From positions 62,001 through 126,000 of the forward strand of contig NZ_PCQA01000005.1 in NCBI RefSeq assembly GCF_002979915.1: a stretch of 64,000 bases of DNA. Direction: 5' to 3'. This document shows positions 44,455 through 53,206 of this stretch, piece by piece (the stretch's first letter is position 1; every line of letters starts with the position of its first letter). The position numbers and the translations under genes are program-made. Under the pieces are notes generated by a model. That model was not told where the DNA came from and searched no databases. It saw only the letters and a list, made by a program, of their open reading frames with translations. The stretch comes from Arthrobacter sp. MYb213. Its GTDB lineage: Bacteria > Actinomycetota > Actinomycetes > Actinomycetales > Micrococcaceae.

Positions 44455-44573
44455 AAGTTAGGAATTCGATCAGTGCGCTGAAAAAGATGCCCGGAGCTCA
44501 AGTGGTCCGCCGCCGCGGCAGGGTATTTGTAATCAACAAGAAGAATCCGCGGATGAAAGCTCGCCAGGGCTAA
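44451..44573 (+). CDS. rpmJ: 50S ribosomal protein L36, zinc-independent (type B) paralogue
   Basis: 40 residues: [20 protein letters not shown], then [19 protein letters not shown]. It lacks the CxxC...CxxxxH zinc ribbon of ordinary L36, which marks the C-minus form made when zinc is short, freeing zinc from ribosomes. Its ATG overlaps the TGA of the CobW-like gene by four bases (ATGA), with GAGGTGAAAAC as ribosome site. Control by the Zur box at 43318 follows from operon structure. Confidence 0.95.
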   Translation: MKVRNSISALKKMPGAQVVRRRGRVFVINKKNPRMKARQG

Positions 44574-44585
44574 TTATTACCAGCA

Positions 44586-44641
44586 ACACCCCGGTTCTCG
44601 AAAGCCAAAGATGTGCTATTGAGTGCCGGGGTGTCGTTTTT
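44586..44641 (+). terminator. terminator of the Zur operon
   Basis: ACACCCCGG (44586-44594) with CCGGGGTGT (44626-44634), a 31-base loop, then CG and five T. Confidence 0.7.
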
Positions 44642-44715
44642 AATCGATTCTTGTGCAATTGTTTTTGATACGTAGTTTCAGGTCAAATGCCTGCTACGAG
44701 CTAGTACGAAAAGGA

Positions 44716-44750
44716 TTGTTCAACAAACCCTTGCGCAGATTGTTCAACAA
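44716..44750. promoter_or_regulatory. two TTGTTCAACAA operators before the NRAMP-like gene
   Basis: Exact 11-base palindromes at 44716-44726 and 44740-44750, centre to centre 24 bases apart, about 60-90 bases before the first gene of the unit. The TTGT-NNN-ACAA form is normal for the FadR/FCD group of GntR regulators. A third identical copy stands before pxpA (54016-54026). Confidence 0.75.
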
Positions 44751-44805
44751 CCTGTAATGTACTAGTCATCACTCGCGAAGGTGACCGCAATCACCACCGA
44801 TAGTT

Positions 44806-46035
44806 ATGGATGGGACCATGGCAGATTCAGAGATAAAGCCGCAGATGAGCGCGAAGGCTCGGCGGACAGCCCTTATGGGGGCAATGTTCCTCATGGCCAC
44901 AAGTGCCATTGGGCCGGGTTTCATCACTCAGACTTCGGAATTTACGGTCAAACTCGGGGCGTCCTTCGCCTTCGCGATTGTCGTATCGATCTTGGTAGAC
45001 ATCGCAGTCCAGCTCAATGTCTGGCGAGTTATTGGTATCTCCGGAATGCGTGCCCAAGAACTCGGAAATAAGGTACTTCCAGGCGTTGGATGGTTCCTCG
45101 CCGCACTGGTCTTCATCGGCGGTGTCGTCTTCAATATCGGAAATATCGCCGGTACCGGCCTTGGCTTGAACGCGATGTTGGGCGTAGATGCAAAAATCGG
45201 TGGCGCAATCTCGGCACTTATTGCCATTCTCGTCTTCTTGTCTAAAAAAGCCGGGATGGCGCTCGATCGGATTGTAGTGCTCCTTGGAGCATTGATGATT
45301 TTGTTGATGCTTTACGTGGCAATCGTTGCCGCACCACCTGTAGGTGAAGCATTAAAGAACACCGTGATGCCTGAAAATATTGACTTCTTGGTCATCACCA
45401 CACTTATCGGTGGCACCGTGGGCGGGTATATTACTTACGCCGGAGCCCACCGCATGATCGATTCGGGCACCTCCGGTGTCGAGCACGTCAAGGCAGTTAG
45501 CCGTGTTTCGGTGCTCAGCATCATCGTCACCGGTGTCATGCGAGTGCTGCTGTTTCTCGCGATCTTCGGCGTAGTCGCCGGTGGCGTCGCATTGACCAGT
45601 GATAACAAAGCTGCCGAGGCATTCGGCGCGGCCGCCGGAGAAATCGGTATCCGCACCTTCGGTGTAATTCTCTGGTCCGCTGCGCTGACCTCGGTTATCG
45701 GTGCTGCGTACACCTCGGTTTCCTTCATCACCAAATCAACGACCAACGAACGCACTCGCAACCTGATCACCGTCGCGTTCATCGCAGTGTGCGCCGTAAT
45801 CTACTTGTTCCTAGGACAGGCTCCACAGACCCTGCTGATCTTCGCCGGTGCCTTCAACGGACTAATCTTGCCCGTCGGTTTTGCGGTTCTCCTCTGGGTC
45901 GCCTGGCGTCGACGCGACCTACTGGACAACTACAAATACCCTGCGTGGCTACTGATTATCGGCGCAATAACCTGGGTGCTGACGATCTACCTTGGGTGGA
46001 TGTCACTGACCGGCCTAGCCAAGCTATGGGCTTAA
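44806..46035 (+). CDS. NRAMP-family transporter, YcsG-like
   Basis: 409 residues with about eleven helices: ATSAIGPGFITQTSEFTVKLGASFAFAIVVSILVDIAVQLNVWRV is the NRAMP TM1-TM2 region, although the metal-binding DPGN and MPH motifs of true Mn/Fe importers are absent (GPGF and GAHRMID instead). Similar proteins (B. subtilis YcsG) are encoded with LamB/YcsF, YcsI and KipI/KipA homologues, the same set as here, so the carried compound is likely linked with 5-oxoproline or a related acid rather than a metal. ATG 44818 is an alternative start. 29 bases separate it from the next gene. Confidence 0.8.
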   Translation: MDGTMADSEIKPQMSAKARRTALMGAMFLMATSAIGPGFITQTSEFTVKLGASFAFAIVVSILVDIAVQLNVWRVIGISGMRAQELGNKVLPGVGWFLAALVFIGGVVFNIGNIAGTGLGLNAMLGVDAKIGGAISALIAILVFLSKKAGMALDRIVVLLGALMILLMLYVAIVAAPPVGEALKNTVMPENIDFLVITTLIGGTVGGYITYAGAHRMIDSGTSGVEHVKAVSRVSVLSIIVTGVMRVLLFLAIFGVVAGGVALTSDNKAAEAFGAAAGEIGIRTFGVILWSAALTSVIGAAYTSVSFITKSTTNERTRNLITVAFIAVCAVIYLFLGQAPQTLLIFAGAFNGLILPVGFAVLLWVAWRRRDLLDNYKYPAWLLIIGAITWVLTIYLGWMSLTGLAKLWA

Positions 46036-46064
46036 GTACCAACTAATTCGGGGAGGAAGACGTC

Positions 46065-46871
46065 ATGAAGCTAGAACAACCAGAGCGCAGCGCGCGAGCA
46101 GGGCTGACGCCCAAGGAAGCGCGTGAGCTGTTCCGAGCAGGTCTGAGCGTACCAACAGCTGGCTACAGCGCCGGCTACGCACAAGCTAACCTGATCATCG
46201 TTCCGCAAGATCTAGCATTTGATGTTCTGCTCTTCGCCCAACGCAATCCCAAATCGTGCCCTATTCTGGGCGTCCTTGAAGCAGGCGAGACAAGTAGCGA
46301 GCTACTAGTCGACGGAGACATCCGCACGGACCTGCCCAAGTACACCGTCTATGAAAATGGCGAGAAGATTGCCGAGCCGGCAGATCTTAGCGAGTACTGG
46401 CGAGATGATCTGGTGACATTCATTGTTGGGTGCTCCTTCACTTTCGAAGCGGCACTTATCGAAAATGGCATCAGTATTGCGCACATCGAGAACGGCACCA
46501 ACGTGCCTATGTATAAGACCAATATCCGTAGCGCCTCGGCCGGGAGTCTAACCGGACCGATGGTGGTCTCAATGCGTCCGATTCCGGCTGCACAGGTGGC
46601 CGACGCGGTACGTATTACCTCCCGCTATCCAGCGGTTCATGGGGCTCCCGTTCACGTGGGAAACCCCGAAGAAATCGGCATCACGGATCTGGGAAAACCA
46701 GACTTCGGCGATGCCCCCTCCATACCGGACGGAACGATTCCAGTTTTTTGGGCATGCGGCGTGTCCCCACAGGCCGCTGTCATGGAATCCCGTCCTACGC
46801 TGGCGATCGGACACGCCCCCGGGCATATGCTAATCACCGACGCCAGGGACTCGAAATATCAGGTGCCGTAA
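46065..46871 (+). CDS. YcsI/DUF1445 family, D-glutamate cyclase-like (putative hydro-lyase)
   Basis: 268 residues, usual length. Signatures: FRAGLSVPTAGYSAGYAQANLIIVP, LLFAQRNPKSCPILGVLEAGE, FIVGCSFTFEAALIENGI, NVPMYKTNIRSASAG, VVSMRPIPAAQVADAVRITSRYPAVHGAPVH, FWACGVSPQAAVMESRP, ITHAPGHMLITDAR-like end. Homologues (mammalian DGLUCY) turn D-glutamate into 5-oxo-D-proline, which fits the neighbouring 5-oxoprolinase genes. GGGGAGGAAG precedes the ATG. Second gene of the unit carrying the two TTGTTCAACAA sites. Confidence 0.88.
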   Translation: MKLEQPERSARAGLTPKEARELFRAGLSVPTAGYSAGYAQANLIIVPQDLAFDVLLFAQRNPKSCPILGVLEAGETSSELLVDGDIRTDLPKYTVYENGEKIAEPADLSEYWRDDLVTFIVGCSFTFEAALIENGISIAHIENGTNVPMYKTNIRSASAGSLTGPMVVSMRPIPAAQVADAVRITSRYPAVHGAPVHVGNPEEIGITDLGKPDFGDAPSIPDGTIPVFWACGVSPQAAVMESRPTLAIGHAPGHMLITDARDSKYQVP

Positions 46872-46899
46872 CCCCAAGTACGAGCAACTGATTGAGTCC

Positions 46900-46935
46900 A
46901 GTGCCGCGATTCCGCCCCCAAGGAATCGCGGCACT
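46900..46935. terminator. bidirectional terminator
   Basis: AGTGCCGCGATTCC (46900-46913) with GGAATCGCGGCACT (46922-46935), 14 bp, between two convergent units; TTCTAATTT follows on the + strand. Confidence 0.8.
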
Positions 46936-46949
46936 TCTAATTTAAGCGC

Positions 46950-47960
46950 TTAGACCTCGCGCGTAGTATCTAGCTGCAGAGCCAACCAGGCGTCCACTTC
47001 AGCTATACGAGACTTCTTGGCAGCCTCATCAAGAAATGAGCCTTCAAAGGAGTTTCGAGCCAGCGTAGCCAGATCGCTGACAGTCAGGCTGAACTGTTCG
47101 GTCACCGCAGAAATATTGGCGTCTAAATAGCCACCAAAGTAGGCCGGATCATCGGAGTGTAAGGAAACCTTCAAACCAGCTTCGAGCATTTGTGGCAACG
47201 GGTGATCGGCCAGGGTGTCTACCGCGCGCAAACGCACATTAGAAAATGGGCATACGGTCAGTGGCATCTGCTCTTTGACTAAGCGAGCCACCAGCTCGGG
47301 ATCGTCCATGCAACGGATACCATGGTCAACACGCTCAACCTTCAATAGGTCTAGTGCTTGGCGAATGTAATCCGCTGGGCCTTCTTCGCCGGCATGGGCC
47401 ACGACGTGTAGGCCGTGCTCACGTGCGTAGCTGAAGACCTCTTCGAAGAGCTCTGGCGGGAATCCCAGCTCGGAGGAGTCCAAACCAATCCCGTCGATGT
47501 CATGATTCTCGGTGACAATCATTTTCAGGATTTCCATGGCTGATTCAGCCGGAGCGTGACGCCAGAAGCAGGCAATTAGTTTATGGGTGATACCCCATCG
47601 TTGCTCGGCCTGTTCAAGTCCCGCGCGAATCCCCGAAATGACCTCGGACAGCGAAAGGCCACGTTCAATGTGTGCCTGCGGGTCAAAAAATAGTTCCACA
47701 TGTCGCACCCCGGAAGCGTGCGCGCGTTTCAGATACGCGGCCGTGATTTCTTTGAAATCGTCGCTGGTGCGTAGTACCGCCATATTGGCGTAGAAAAGAT
47801 CGAGGAACGACTGCAGGTTGTTAAATTCGTAGTGTTCGCGCAGTTCTTCGATGGACTCATAGGGCAGGTCTATGCCATTTTTGGAGGCCAGAGCGAATAT
47901 TGTCTCCGGTTCCAGAGAGCCTTCCAAATGGATATGTAATTCAGCAAGGGGCAATTTCAC
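46950..47960 (-). CDS. adenine/adenosine deaminase
   Basis: About 336 residues from a GTG at 47960 (AAGGA six bases upstream; a TTG at 47975 is the only longer choice). Metal and active-site motifs: LAELHIHLEGS, FDPQAH, LHVVAHAGEEGPADYIRQAL, LTVCPFSNVRLRAV and SLHSDDPAYFGGYL. The CPFSNVRL and SDDPAYFGGY forms resemble adenine deaminase (Aah1 type) more than adenosine deaminase (CPTSN), so adenine to hypoxanthine is my preferred reaction. A palindrome at 48101 lies upstream. Confidence 0.88.
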   Translation of the reverse strand: MKLPLAELHIHLEGSLEPETIFALASKNGIDLPYESIEELREHYEFNNLQSFLDLFYANMAVLRTSDDFKEITAAYLKRAHASGVRHVELFFDPQAHIERGLSLSEVISGIRAGLEQAEQRWGITHKLIACFWRHAPAESAMEILKMIVTENHDIDGIGLDSSELGFPPELFEEVFSYAREHGLHVVAHAGEEGPADYIRQALDLLKVERVDHGIRCMDDPELVARLVKEQMPLTVCPFSNVRLRAVDTLADHPLPQMLEAGLKVSLHSDDPAYFGGYLDANISAVTEQFSLTVSDLATLARNSFEGSFLDEAAKKSRIAEVDAWLALQLDTTREV

Positions 47961-48100
47961 GAAGGTTCCTTCCAAGGGATCACAATTGTGGATACCTGGG
48001 TCTGGTGCGTTTTGGTGCGATTAATTATTGGCACAAGATGGCCACGCTTCAAAGGGCGAAACGGATCGAGGTCGCCAACAGTCTAATTTAACGATACCCG

Positions 48101-48124
48101 TGTGACTGATCGGGACCAGTCACA
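48101..48124. promoter_or_regulatory. inverted repeat, candidate operator of the deaminase gene
   Basis: TGTGACTG (48101-48108), eight bases, CAGTCACA (48117-48124). On the - strand CATAAT (a -10-like box) overlaps its start. It may bind a repressor of the deaminase gene, or act as terminator for the upstream Clp-N gene, though no U-tract is seen. Confidence 0.4.
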
Positions 48125-48183
48125 TTATGATGCGGTGCCCCTCACCGTCTATGCGAGAAACGCTGGACCTGAAGAGGCCTATT

Positions 48184-48621
48184 TTAGACTCCTGACAGGA
48201 TCATAATGATTCGCTGGCGTAATTGATGTGGATTTACGCCGAGGTCTTTAATGCATTGGAATGCCAGTCCTTCACCCAAACGGAGCAACGCCAAGAGTAG
48301 ATGCTCGGTATCTACTAGTCCATGGCCTAACTCCTTGGCTTCGTGCAGCGAAAGACGAAGGAGCTTTTTGGCATGCGGGGTTATTCGTACATCGTCACCC
48401 GATTCAACCGAACTGACCTTTGGCACTGTTTCTAGGTGCGCGAGGATTTTGTTAGGGGAAATGTCGAGGGCCTGCAGAGCTTGCGCGGCTACTCCGTGCC
48501 CTTCGCGATGCAAAGCTAGTAGGAGATGCTCGGTGCCCAGATGATCCTCATCGCGAGCGGTGGCCGCTTGCTGAGCCAGTACGAGTACCAAACGTGCTGG
48601 TTCGGTGAACTTCTCAAACAT
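48184..48621 (-). CDS. stand-alone Clp N-terminal (ClpC-N) domain protein
   Basis: About 145 residues from ATG 48621 (MFEKFTEPARLVLVLAQQ), with AAGGA nine bases upstream; the frame to 48645 is longer. It holds two Clp repeats: AATARDEDHLGTEHLLLALHRE and LSLHEAKELGHGLVDTEHLLLALLRLGEG. There is no AAA+ part: the protein stops where ClpC would enter its first ATPase domain. Lone Clp-N proteins may act as adaptors or decoys of ClpC, or as stress proteins; role unknown. Confidence 0.88.
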   Translation of the reverse strand: MFEKFTEPARLVLVLAQQAATARDEDHLGTEHLLLALHREGHGVAAQALQALDISPNKILAHLETVPKVSSVESGDDVRITPHAKKLLRLSLHEAKELGHGLVDTEHLLLALLRLGEGLAFQCIKDLGVNPHQLRQRIIMILSGV

Positions 48622-48683
48622 GTCTTCACGTCCTTTAGGACTCAATGCTCTGATGCTACGCGCATTGTGAAGCGAATAGCTGC

Positions 48684-49127
48684 CTAAAGCGCAAGGAGTG
48701 AACGGACATAGCTGTACTTTTTCGCTAACCGTTCACGGGTCGCCTCGGCTAAGAGCGCGGTGCGTTCAGGGGAAGTGTTATCGGCAAGATCTGCATGCTT
48801 GACGAGTAGTCCTATTGGATTTGCACGGACCCGCGCACAGTAATCCTCGACGCTTTCGCCCTGACGCTTAGTCACCGATTCGACTGCCATAACGACCTCC
48901 TGAGAGATTCCCGCGGCCAAGAGATCTGAATCGGTAACCTCGCAGTCTTCGATCACATCATGAAGCCAAGCAGCAGCAACCGCAGCATCGGTACCGCCTT
49001 GGTCATGAACACTCGCTGCTACGCGAGCGGTATGAGCAATATAGTCTGCTCCAGATTTGTCTACCTGGCCGCGATGGGCACGGCGAGCAATAGCTTCAGC
49101 GATCACGGGCAATGAAGAATCAGGCAT
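48684..49127 (-). CDS. HD-domain hydrolase, small (p)ppGpp hydrolase-like
   Basis: 147 residues: RRAHRGQVDKSGADYIAHTARVAASV, AAAWLHDVIEDCEVTDSDLLAAGI and LLVKHADLADNTSPERTALL follow the MESH1/SpoT hydrolase pattern with the metal-binding His, HD pair and a later Asp. There is no synthetase, TGS or ACT part. It could remove ppGpp or a related nucleotide. AGGAG precedes the ATG and only seven bases part it from gntR, so it probably belongs to the pxp transcript. Confidence 0.75.
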   Translation of the reverse strand: MPDSSLPVIAEAIARRAHRGQVDKSGADYIAHTARVAASVHDQGGTDAAVAAAWLHDVIEDCEVTDSDLLAAGISQEVVMAVESVTKRQGESVEDYCARVRANPIGLLVKHADLADNTSPERTALLAEATRERLAKKYSYVRSLLAL

Positions 49128-49134
49128 GGTGCTC

Positions 49135-49821
49135 CTAGCGGGGTTGCGAGGACTCGTAGTGTTCTAAGAGTTCGGCCTCAGCGGTATTCAAATAAACCTG
49201 CAAAGTATCGGCCGCTTCCATTCGTTGCCCGGTGTTAAGCAGGTCAACCAGGGCGCCATTTCGTGAGACGTAGTGTGAATGAAAGTCCGGGGCATCGCTC
49301 ATCGCATGGAACACCAGACGCATTTTCGCCAGTACCCGGCTCATCAATTCGAGCAGGTGAGCACTTCCGGTCGCACGCACTATAGTTTCGTGAAATTGCT
49401 GATTCGCATCTGCCATGAGGGCAATATTTTCAGTCTCAGCGGCGGCACGAGCATGCCCTATGATCCGCGATAATTCATCAATATCTAGCTTTGGGCCCCA
49501 AGCTAACGCGGCGGGTTCGATAGTTCGACGAACAGCATAGATTTCTCGGATATCCGCTGCGTCTGGCGAAGCGACGAACACCCCGCGATTCGGAATGCGT
49601 GAAATAATCAGGTCACTATCTAACAGCGTGAATCCTTCTCGCAACGTATTCCGCGAGACTCCCAGTGCGTTGGACAAGGCTTGTTCGGAGAGCTTAGAAC
49701 CTGGAAGTAGACGCCCCTCAGCGATTTCTTGACGCAAGGTCGAGGCCACCCACGTGCTGGTGTGCGCATGGGTGGACCCGTCGCCTAACGGAATTGAAGT
49801 GTAAATCTCGCTCACGTTCAT
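49135..49821 (-). CDS. GntR-family regulator (FCD group), probable regulator of the 5-oxoproline genes
   Basis: 228 residues: winged helix STLRQEIAEGRLLPGSKLSEQALSNALGVSRNTLREGFTLLDSDLIISRIPNRGVFV, then an FCD domain (DIREIYAVRRTIEPAALAW, ADANQQFHETIVRATGSAHLLELM) with Asp and His positions for metal or acid ligands. ATG 49821 sits directly on GGGGA; GTG 49815 has better spacing. It is the only regulator gene in the cluster and the operator form TTGTTCAACAA suits this group, so I infer it binds the three sites. Confidence 0.85.
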   Translation of the reverse strand: MNVSEIYTSIPLGDGSTHAHTSTWVASTLRQEIAEGRLLPGSKLSEQALSNALGVSRNTLREGFTLLDSDLIISRIPNRGVFVASPDAADIREIYAVRRTIEPAALAWGPKLDIDELSRIIGHARAAAETENIALMADANQQFHETIVRATGSAHLLELMSRVLAKMRLVFHAMSDAPDFHSHYVSRNGALVDLLNTGQRMEAADTLQVYLNTAEAELLEHYESSQPR

Positions 49822-49862
49822 TCCCCTAATTTAGTTCAGCTCCTCGGCAAAGCTCGTATTGA

Positions 49863-51599
49863 CTAAGAGATACTTCCCAGCACATCGCCACGAAGCACGC
49901 TTTGTCCGGCACTGAGATCTGTGGAAGTAAAGATGCCGTCGCGGTGGGCAGTAACCGGGGATTCCATCTTCATAGCTTCTAAGACGGCCACTGTTTGTCC
50001 CTTGCTTACCGACTCGCCATCCTGTGCCGCGAACGAGACTAAATTACCGGCCATAGGGGACACGATGGAGCCCTCGTCGGTGTTGGCACCCTGAATGGCT
50101 GCTGAATCCGCTGAGGTTGATCCGCCGTGACGGATTGCATTGACCAAGGCAACGGGCAAGCCAAGAGCCATGGCCTTGCCATCAAGGTCTATGGTCAGTA
50201 CCTCACGTTCGGCACCGGCCTCGGTGGTAGCAATCTCATCGCTATTAGCCAACTCATCAGCGAACTCGGATTCAATCCACGTCGTGTAGACACCAAAACG
50301 TTGTTCGGCGACGAAGTCCGGATGTTTGGACACCGCACGGTGGAACGGTAGAACCGTAGGAACCCCTTCAATGGTGAATTCTGCCAAAGCCACCTGGGCG
50401 CGACGTAGGGCCTGCTCGCGGGTTGCACCATGAACAATCAGCTTGGCCATTAGCGAGTCGTATTGGCCAGGAATCACTGAGTTGCTACGGACGCCGGCGT
50501 CCACGCGGATGCCGGAGCCGGTAGGCGCCTCAAACCGCGTGATGGTGCCTGGCCCTGGCAGGAAACCACGAGCGGGATCCTCGGCATTAATACGAAATTC
50601 GAAAGCATGACCCACAGGGGTTGGGTCTTCGAGCACCGAGAGTTCCTTGCCATCGGCAATTCGGAACTGTTCGATGACCAGGTCCAGACCGGAGGTCTCT
50701 TCGCTGACCGGGTGCTCAACTTGCAACCGGGTATTGACCTCAAGGAATGAGATGAGGCCATCTGGGGCTACTAGGTATTCAACGGTACCTGCACCCACAT
50801 ACCCGGCCTCACGGCAGATCCGCTTGGCTGATTCGTGGATTTCGCTGCGCTGCTCATCGGAGAGGAACGGTGCAGGGGCCTCTTCTACCAACTTTTGGTG
50901 ACGACGCTGTAAGGAACAATCGCGGGTGCCCACCACAATGACATTGCCATGGGTATCTGCAAGGACCTGAGCTTCCACGTGACGTGGCTTGTCGAGGAAA
51001 CGCTCCACAAAGCATTCACCGCGACCGAATGCGACGGTGGCTTCACGGACTGCAGATTCGAAAGAATCTTCAATGTCTTCCATGGTGTGAGCGACCTTCA
51101 GGCCACGTCCGCCACCGCCGAAGGCTGCCTTGATGGCAACGGGTACTCCATACTTTTCGGCGAAGGCTCGAACCTCGCCAGCATTAGCTGCTGGGGCGTC
51201 GGTGCCGGGCACCAGCGGAGCGCCGGCACGAACTGCGATTTCACGCGCGGTGACCTTATTGCCCAAAAGCTCAATGGCTTGAGGCGACGGGCCAATCCAG
51301 GTCATTCCTGCGTCGATGACTGCACGAGCAAAGTCAGCGTTTTCGGAAAGGAAGCCATAACCTGGGTGAACTGCGTCCGCACCGGCGCGCTGGGCAATGG
51401 CGATGATCTTGGAAATATCCAAGTACGTTTCGGCACTCGAAGACCCCTGAAGGGAGTACGCTTCATCGGCGCGACGCACATGCAATGCGTCGGCGTCCGG
51501 ATCAGAGTAGATGGCAACCGATTTCAGGTTGGCGTCGGAGGCGGCGCGGGCGATACGAACAGCGATTTCGCCACGGTTGGCGATCAAGACCTTTTTCAT
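49863..51599 (-). CDS. biotin carboxylase fused to biotin carboxyl carrier domain
   Basis: 578 residues. Biotin carboxylase part: [51 protein letters not shown] (ATP-grasp loop), [48 protein letters not shown]-terminal lipoyl/biotinyl domain with EAMKMESP, Lys being the biotin site. Start overlaps the pxpBC stop by four bases. No carboxyltransferase of the acyl-CoA type is nearby; the PxpC subunit is related to carboxyltransferases, and pxp operons elsewhere often include accB/accC. So carboxybiotin may be passed to PxpC or an unlinked subunit (inference). Confidence 0.9.
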   Translation of the reverse strand: MKKVLIANRGEIAVRIARAASDANLKSVAIYSDPDADALHVRRADEAYSLQGSSSAETYLDISKIIAIAQRAGADAVHPGYGFLSENADFARAVIDAGMTWIGPSPQAIELLGNKVTAREIAVRAGAPLVPGTDAPAANAGEVRAFAEKYGVPVAIKAAFGGGGRGLKVAHTMEDIEDSFESAVREATVAFGRGECFVERFLDKPRHVEAQVLADTHGNVIVVGTRDCSLQRRHQKLVEEAPAPFLSDEQRSEIHESAKRICREAGYVGAGTVEYLVAPDGLISFLEVNTRLQVEHPVSEETSGLDLVIEQFRIADGKELSVLEDPTPVGHAFEFRINAEDPARGFLPGPGTITRFEAPTGSGIRVDAGVRSNSVIPGQYDSLMAKLIVHGATREQALRRAQVALAEFTIEGVPTVLPFHRAVSKHPDFVAEQRFGVYTTWIESEFADELANSDEIATTEAGAEREVLTIDLDGKAMALGLPVALVNAIRHGGSTSADSAAIQGANTDEGSIVSPMAGNLVSFAAQDGESVSKGQTVAVLEAMKMESPVTAHRDGIFTSTDLSAGQSVLRGDVLGSIS

Positions 51600-53206
51600 G
51601 CCTGGGTTCCTTCGGTGCGTGGAGCGGATTCGGAAAGTTCAAAACGGATACGGCTGCCTGGCGGTAGTTGTGCGGCAGCAGATAAGTCTTCGGCGATAAC
51701 GGCAGCAATGACCGGGTAACCACCGGTGACTGGATGGTCGGCGAGGAATAAGACCGGCAACCCGGACGGTGGGACCTGTAGCGAGCCTAGAGCTACACCT
51801 TCACTGGAAAGTTCTCCAGTTCTCACTCGCTCCAGGGCGCTTGCTTCACCTTCCACGCCTAAACGAACCCCGATGCGGTTCGATTCACTAGTCACCAACC
51901 ACTGCTGATTGAGTAGTTTTTCTACACCCGCCGGGCCAAACCAGTCATCTCTAGGCCCCACGCTGACGCGTAAGACGAAGCACCCTTCGATGTCTTCAAC
52001 CGGTAAGGTGCTCGGTTCGCTCTCTCCAACTATCTGGAGATTCTCTGGCTGCGCAATAGGCAAGAAAGTTCCTGTAGCCAATGGAGTAGGACCAACGCCG
52101 GAGAGCGTGTCGGTAGCTAACGAACCAAGAATTTTCGGCAGTTGGATGGTGCCGCGCACCGCGATATAACTACGTAAACCATTACCTGTGGGTTCTAAAT
52201 CCAAGCGCTCGCCGTCTAGCAGTGCAAATGGTGCGTCCATTGAGGCTTCACGTTTGGTGCGGACAAGATCCTCAGGTGCTGGAGTGATGCTCAGTTTAGC
52301 TTCCGCTCCGCTGACCGCTAGGACCTGATCTCCATGGGCTTGTAAGCTCATGGAGCCAGTCAAATTTTCAATACACGCTTGGTTAGGGGTATTTCCTACC
52401 AGCCGATTTGCCTGATACAACGAGCTTGCATCTGCGGCGCCACTGGAAGGGACACCAAGGGCACCAAAGCCGTAGCGTCCGGCGTCTTGTAGCAAGCTTT
52501 GCAAACCGGAATCGAGCACTTCGAGTCCCTCGCCACTAGGCACGTTGGCGACTTCGGTGGTGGGCGTTTCGGTGTGGATATTCAAGACGTTGCGCGAGGC
52601 GACAAACTGCACCCGATCCTGTGGACGGATAAGCGCCGGGTTCTCCCGGTCCAAATCCCACAGTGCAGAGTCAGTGTGGCCTAGTAGCTGCCAACCTCCG
52701 GGGGACTGGCGTGGGTAAACTGCGGAGTATTCCCCAGCAAGAGCGACCGACCCGGTAGGTACCGAGGTGCGGGGCGTTTCACGGCGGGGCACTTCCAGTA
52801 CCTTATTTTCACCCAGTAGGTAAGCGAAGCCAGGCGCGAAGCCACCAAAAGCGGCCCGCCACTGCTGGCCGGTGTGCGCATTGACCACGGCTTGCGCGCT
52901 CAAGCCGGTGAGCTGGGCGACGGTATCGAGGTCTTCACCGTCGTAGTAGACCTCGATGGTGACTAGTTTTCCGGACGCTACTGCAGCCGTGTTGAGCTTC
53001 AGCTGGGGCAGCTGATTGACGGCGGCTCGAGCTTGCTCGGTGGTTTCAAACTTCACCATGACCGTTTGGGCGGCAGCCAAAACATCGCGTTGACCAGGTA
53101 GCGGCTGGGCTTGAAGGTAGGCGTCGAGAGCTAGGACCGAGTCGAGGTCTTCCATCTCGACGAGTACATCGTGGCTTCCGGCGGCAAATACGTTGGTGAT
53201 GCTCAT
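51596..53206 (-). CDS. pxpBC: 5-oxoprolinase subunits B and C, fused (KipI-KipA type)
   Basis: 536 residues. Residues 1 to about 205 are PxpB/KipI ([49 protein letters not shown]); from about 228 ([45 protein letters not shown]) it is PxpC/KipA, ending [23 protein letters not shown]. In the PxpABC enzyme these parts help the ATP-dependent opening of 5-oxoproline to glutamate. Fusion of B and C is seen in many actinobacteria. Four-base overlaps with pxpA upstream and the biotin carboxylase gene downstream. Confidence 0.93.
   Translation of the reverse strand: MSITNVFAAGSHDVLVEMEDLDSVLALDAYLQAQPLPGQRDVLAAAQTVMVKFETTEQARAAVNQLPQLKLNTAAVASGKLVTIEVYYDGEDLDTVAQLTGLSAQAVVNAHTGQQWRAAFGGFAPGFAYLLGENKVLEVPRRETPRTSVPTGSVALAGEYSAVYPRQSPGGWQLLGHTDSALWDLDRENPALIRPQDRVQFVASRNVLNIHTETPTTEVANVPSGEGLEVLDSGLQSLLQDAGRYGFGALGVPSSGAADASSLYQANRLVGNTPNQACIENLTGSMSLQAHGDQVLAVSGAEAKLSITPAPEDLVRTKREASMDAPFALLDGERLDLEPTGNGLRSYIAVRGTIQLPKILGSLATDTLSGVGPTPLATGTFLPIAQPENLQIVGESEPSTLPVEDIEGCFVLRVSVGPRDDWFGPAGVEKLLNQQWLVTSESNRIGVRLGVEGEASALERVRTGELSSEGVALGSLQVPPSGLPVLFLADHPVTGGYPVIAAVIAEDLSAAAQLPPGSRIRFELSESAPRTEGTQA

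Noticed and set aside
44806-46035. Manganese/iron importer MntH
   Set aside because: The fold is NRAMP-like but the DPGN and MPH metal-binding motifs are missing and the gene neighbourhood is that of 5-oxoproline use.
50949-51719. 256-codon frame antisense to the biotin carboxylase gene
   Set aside because: Shadow of a clear conserved enzyme gene.
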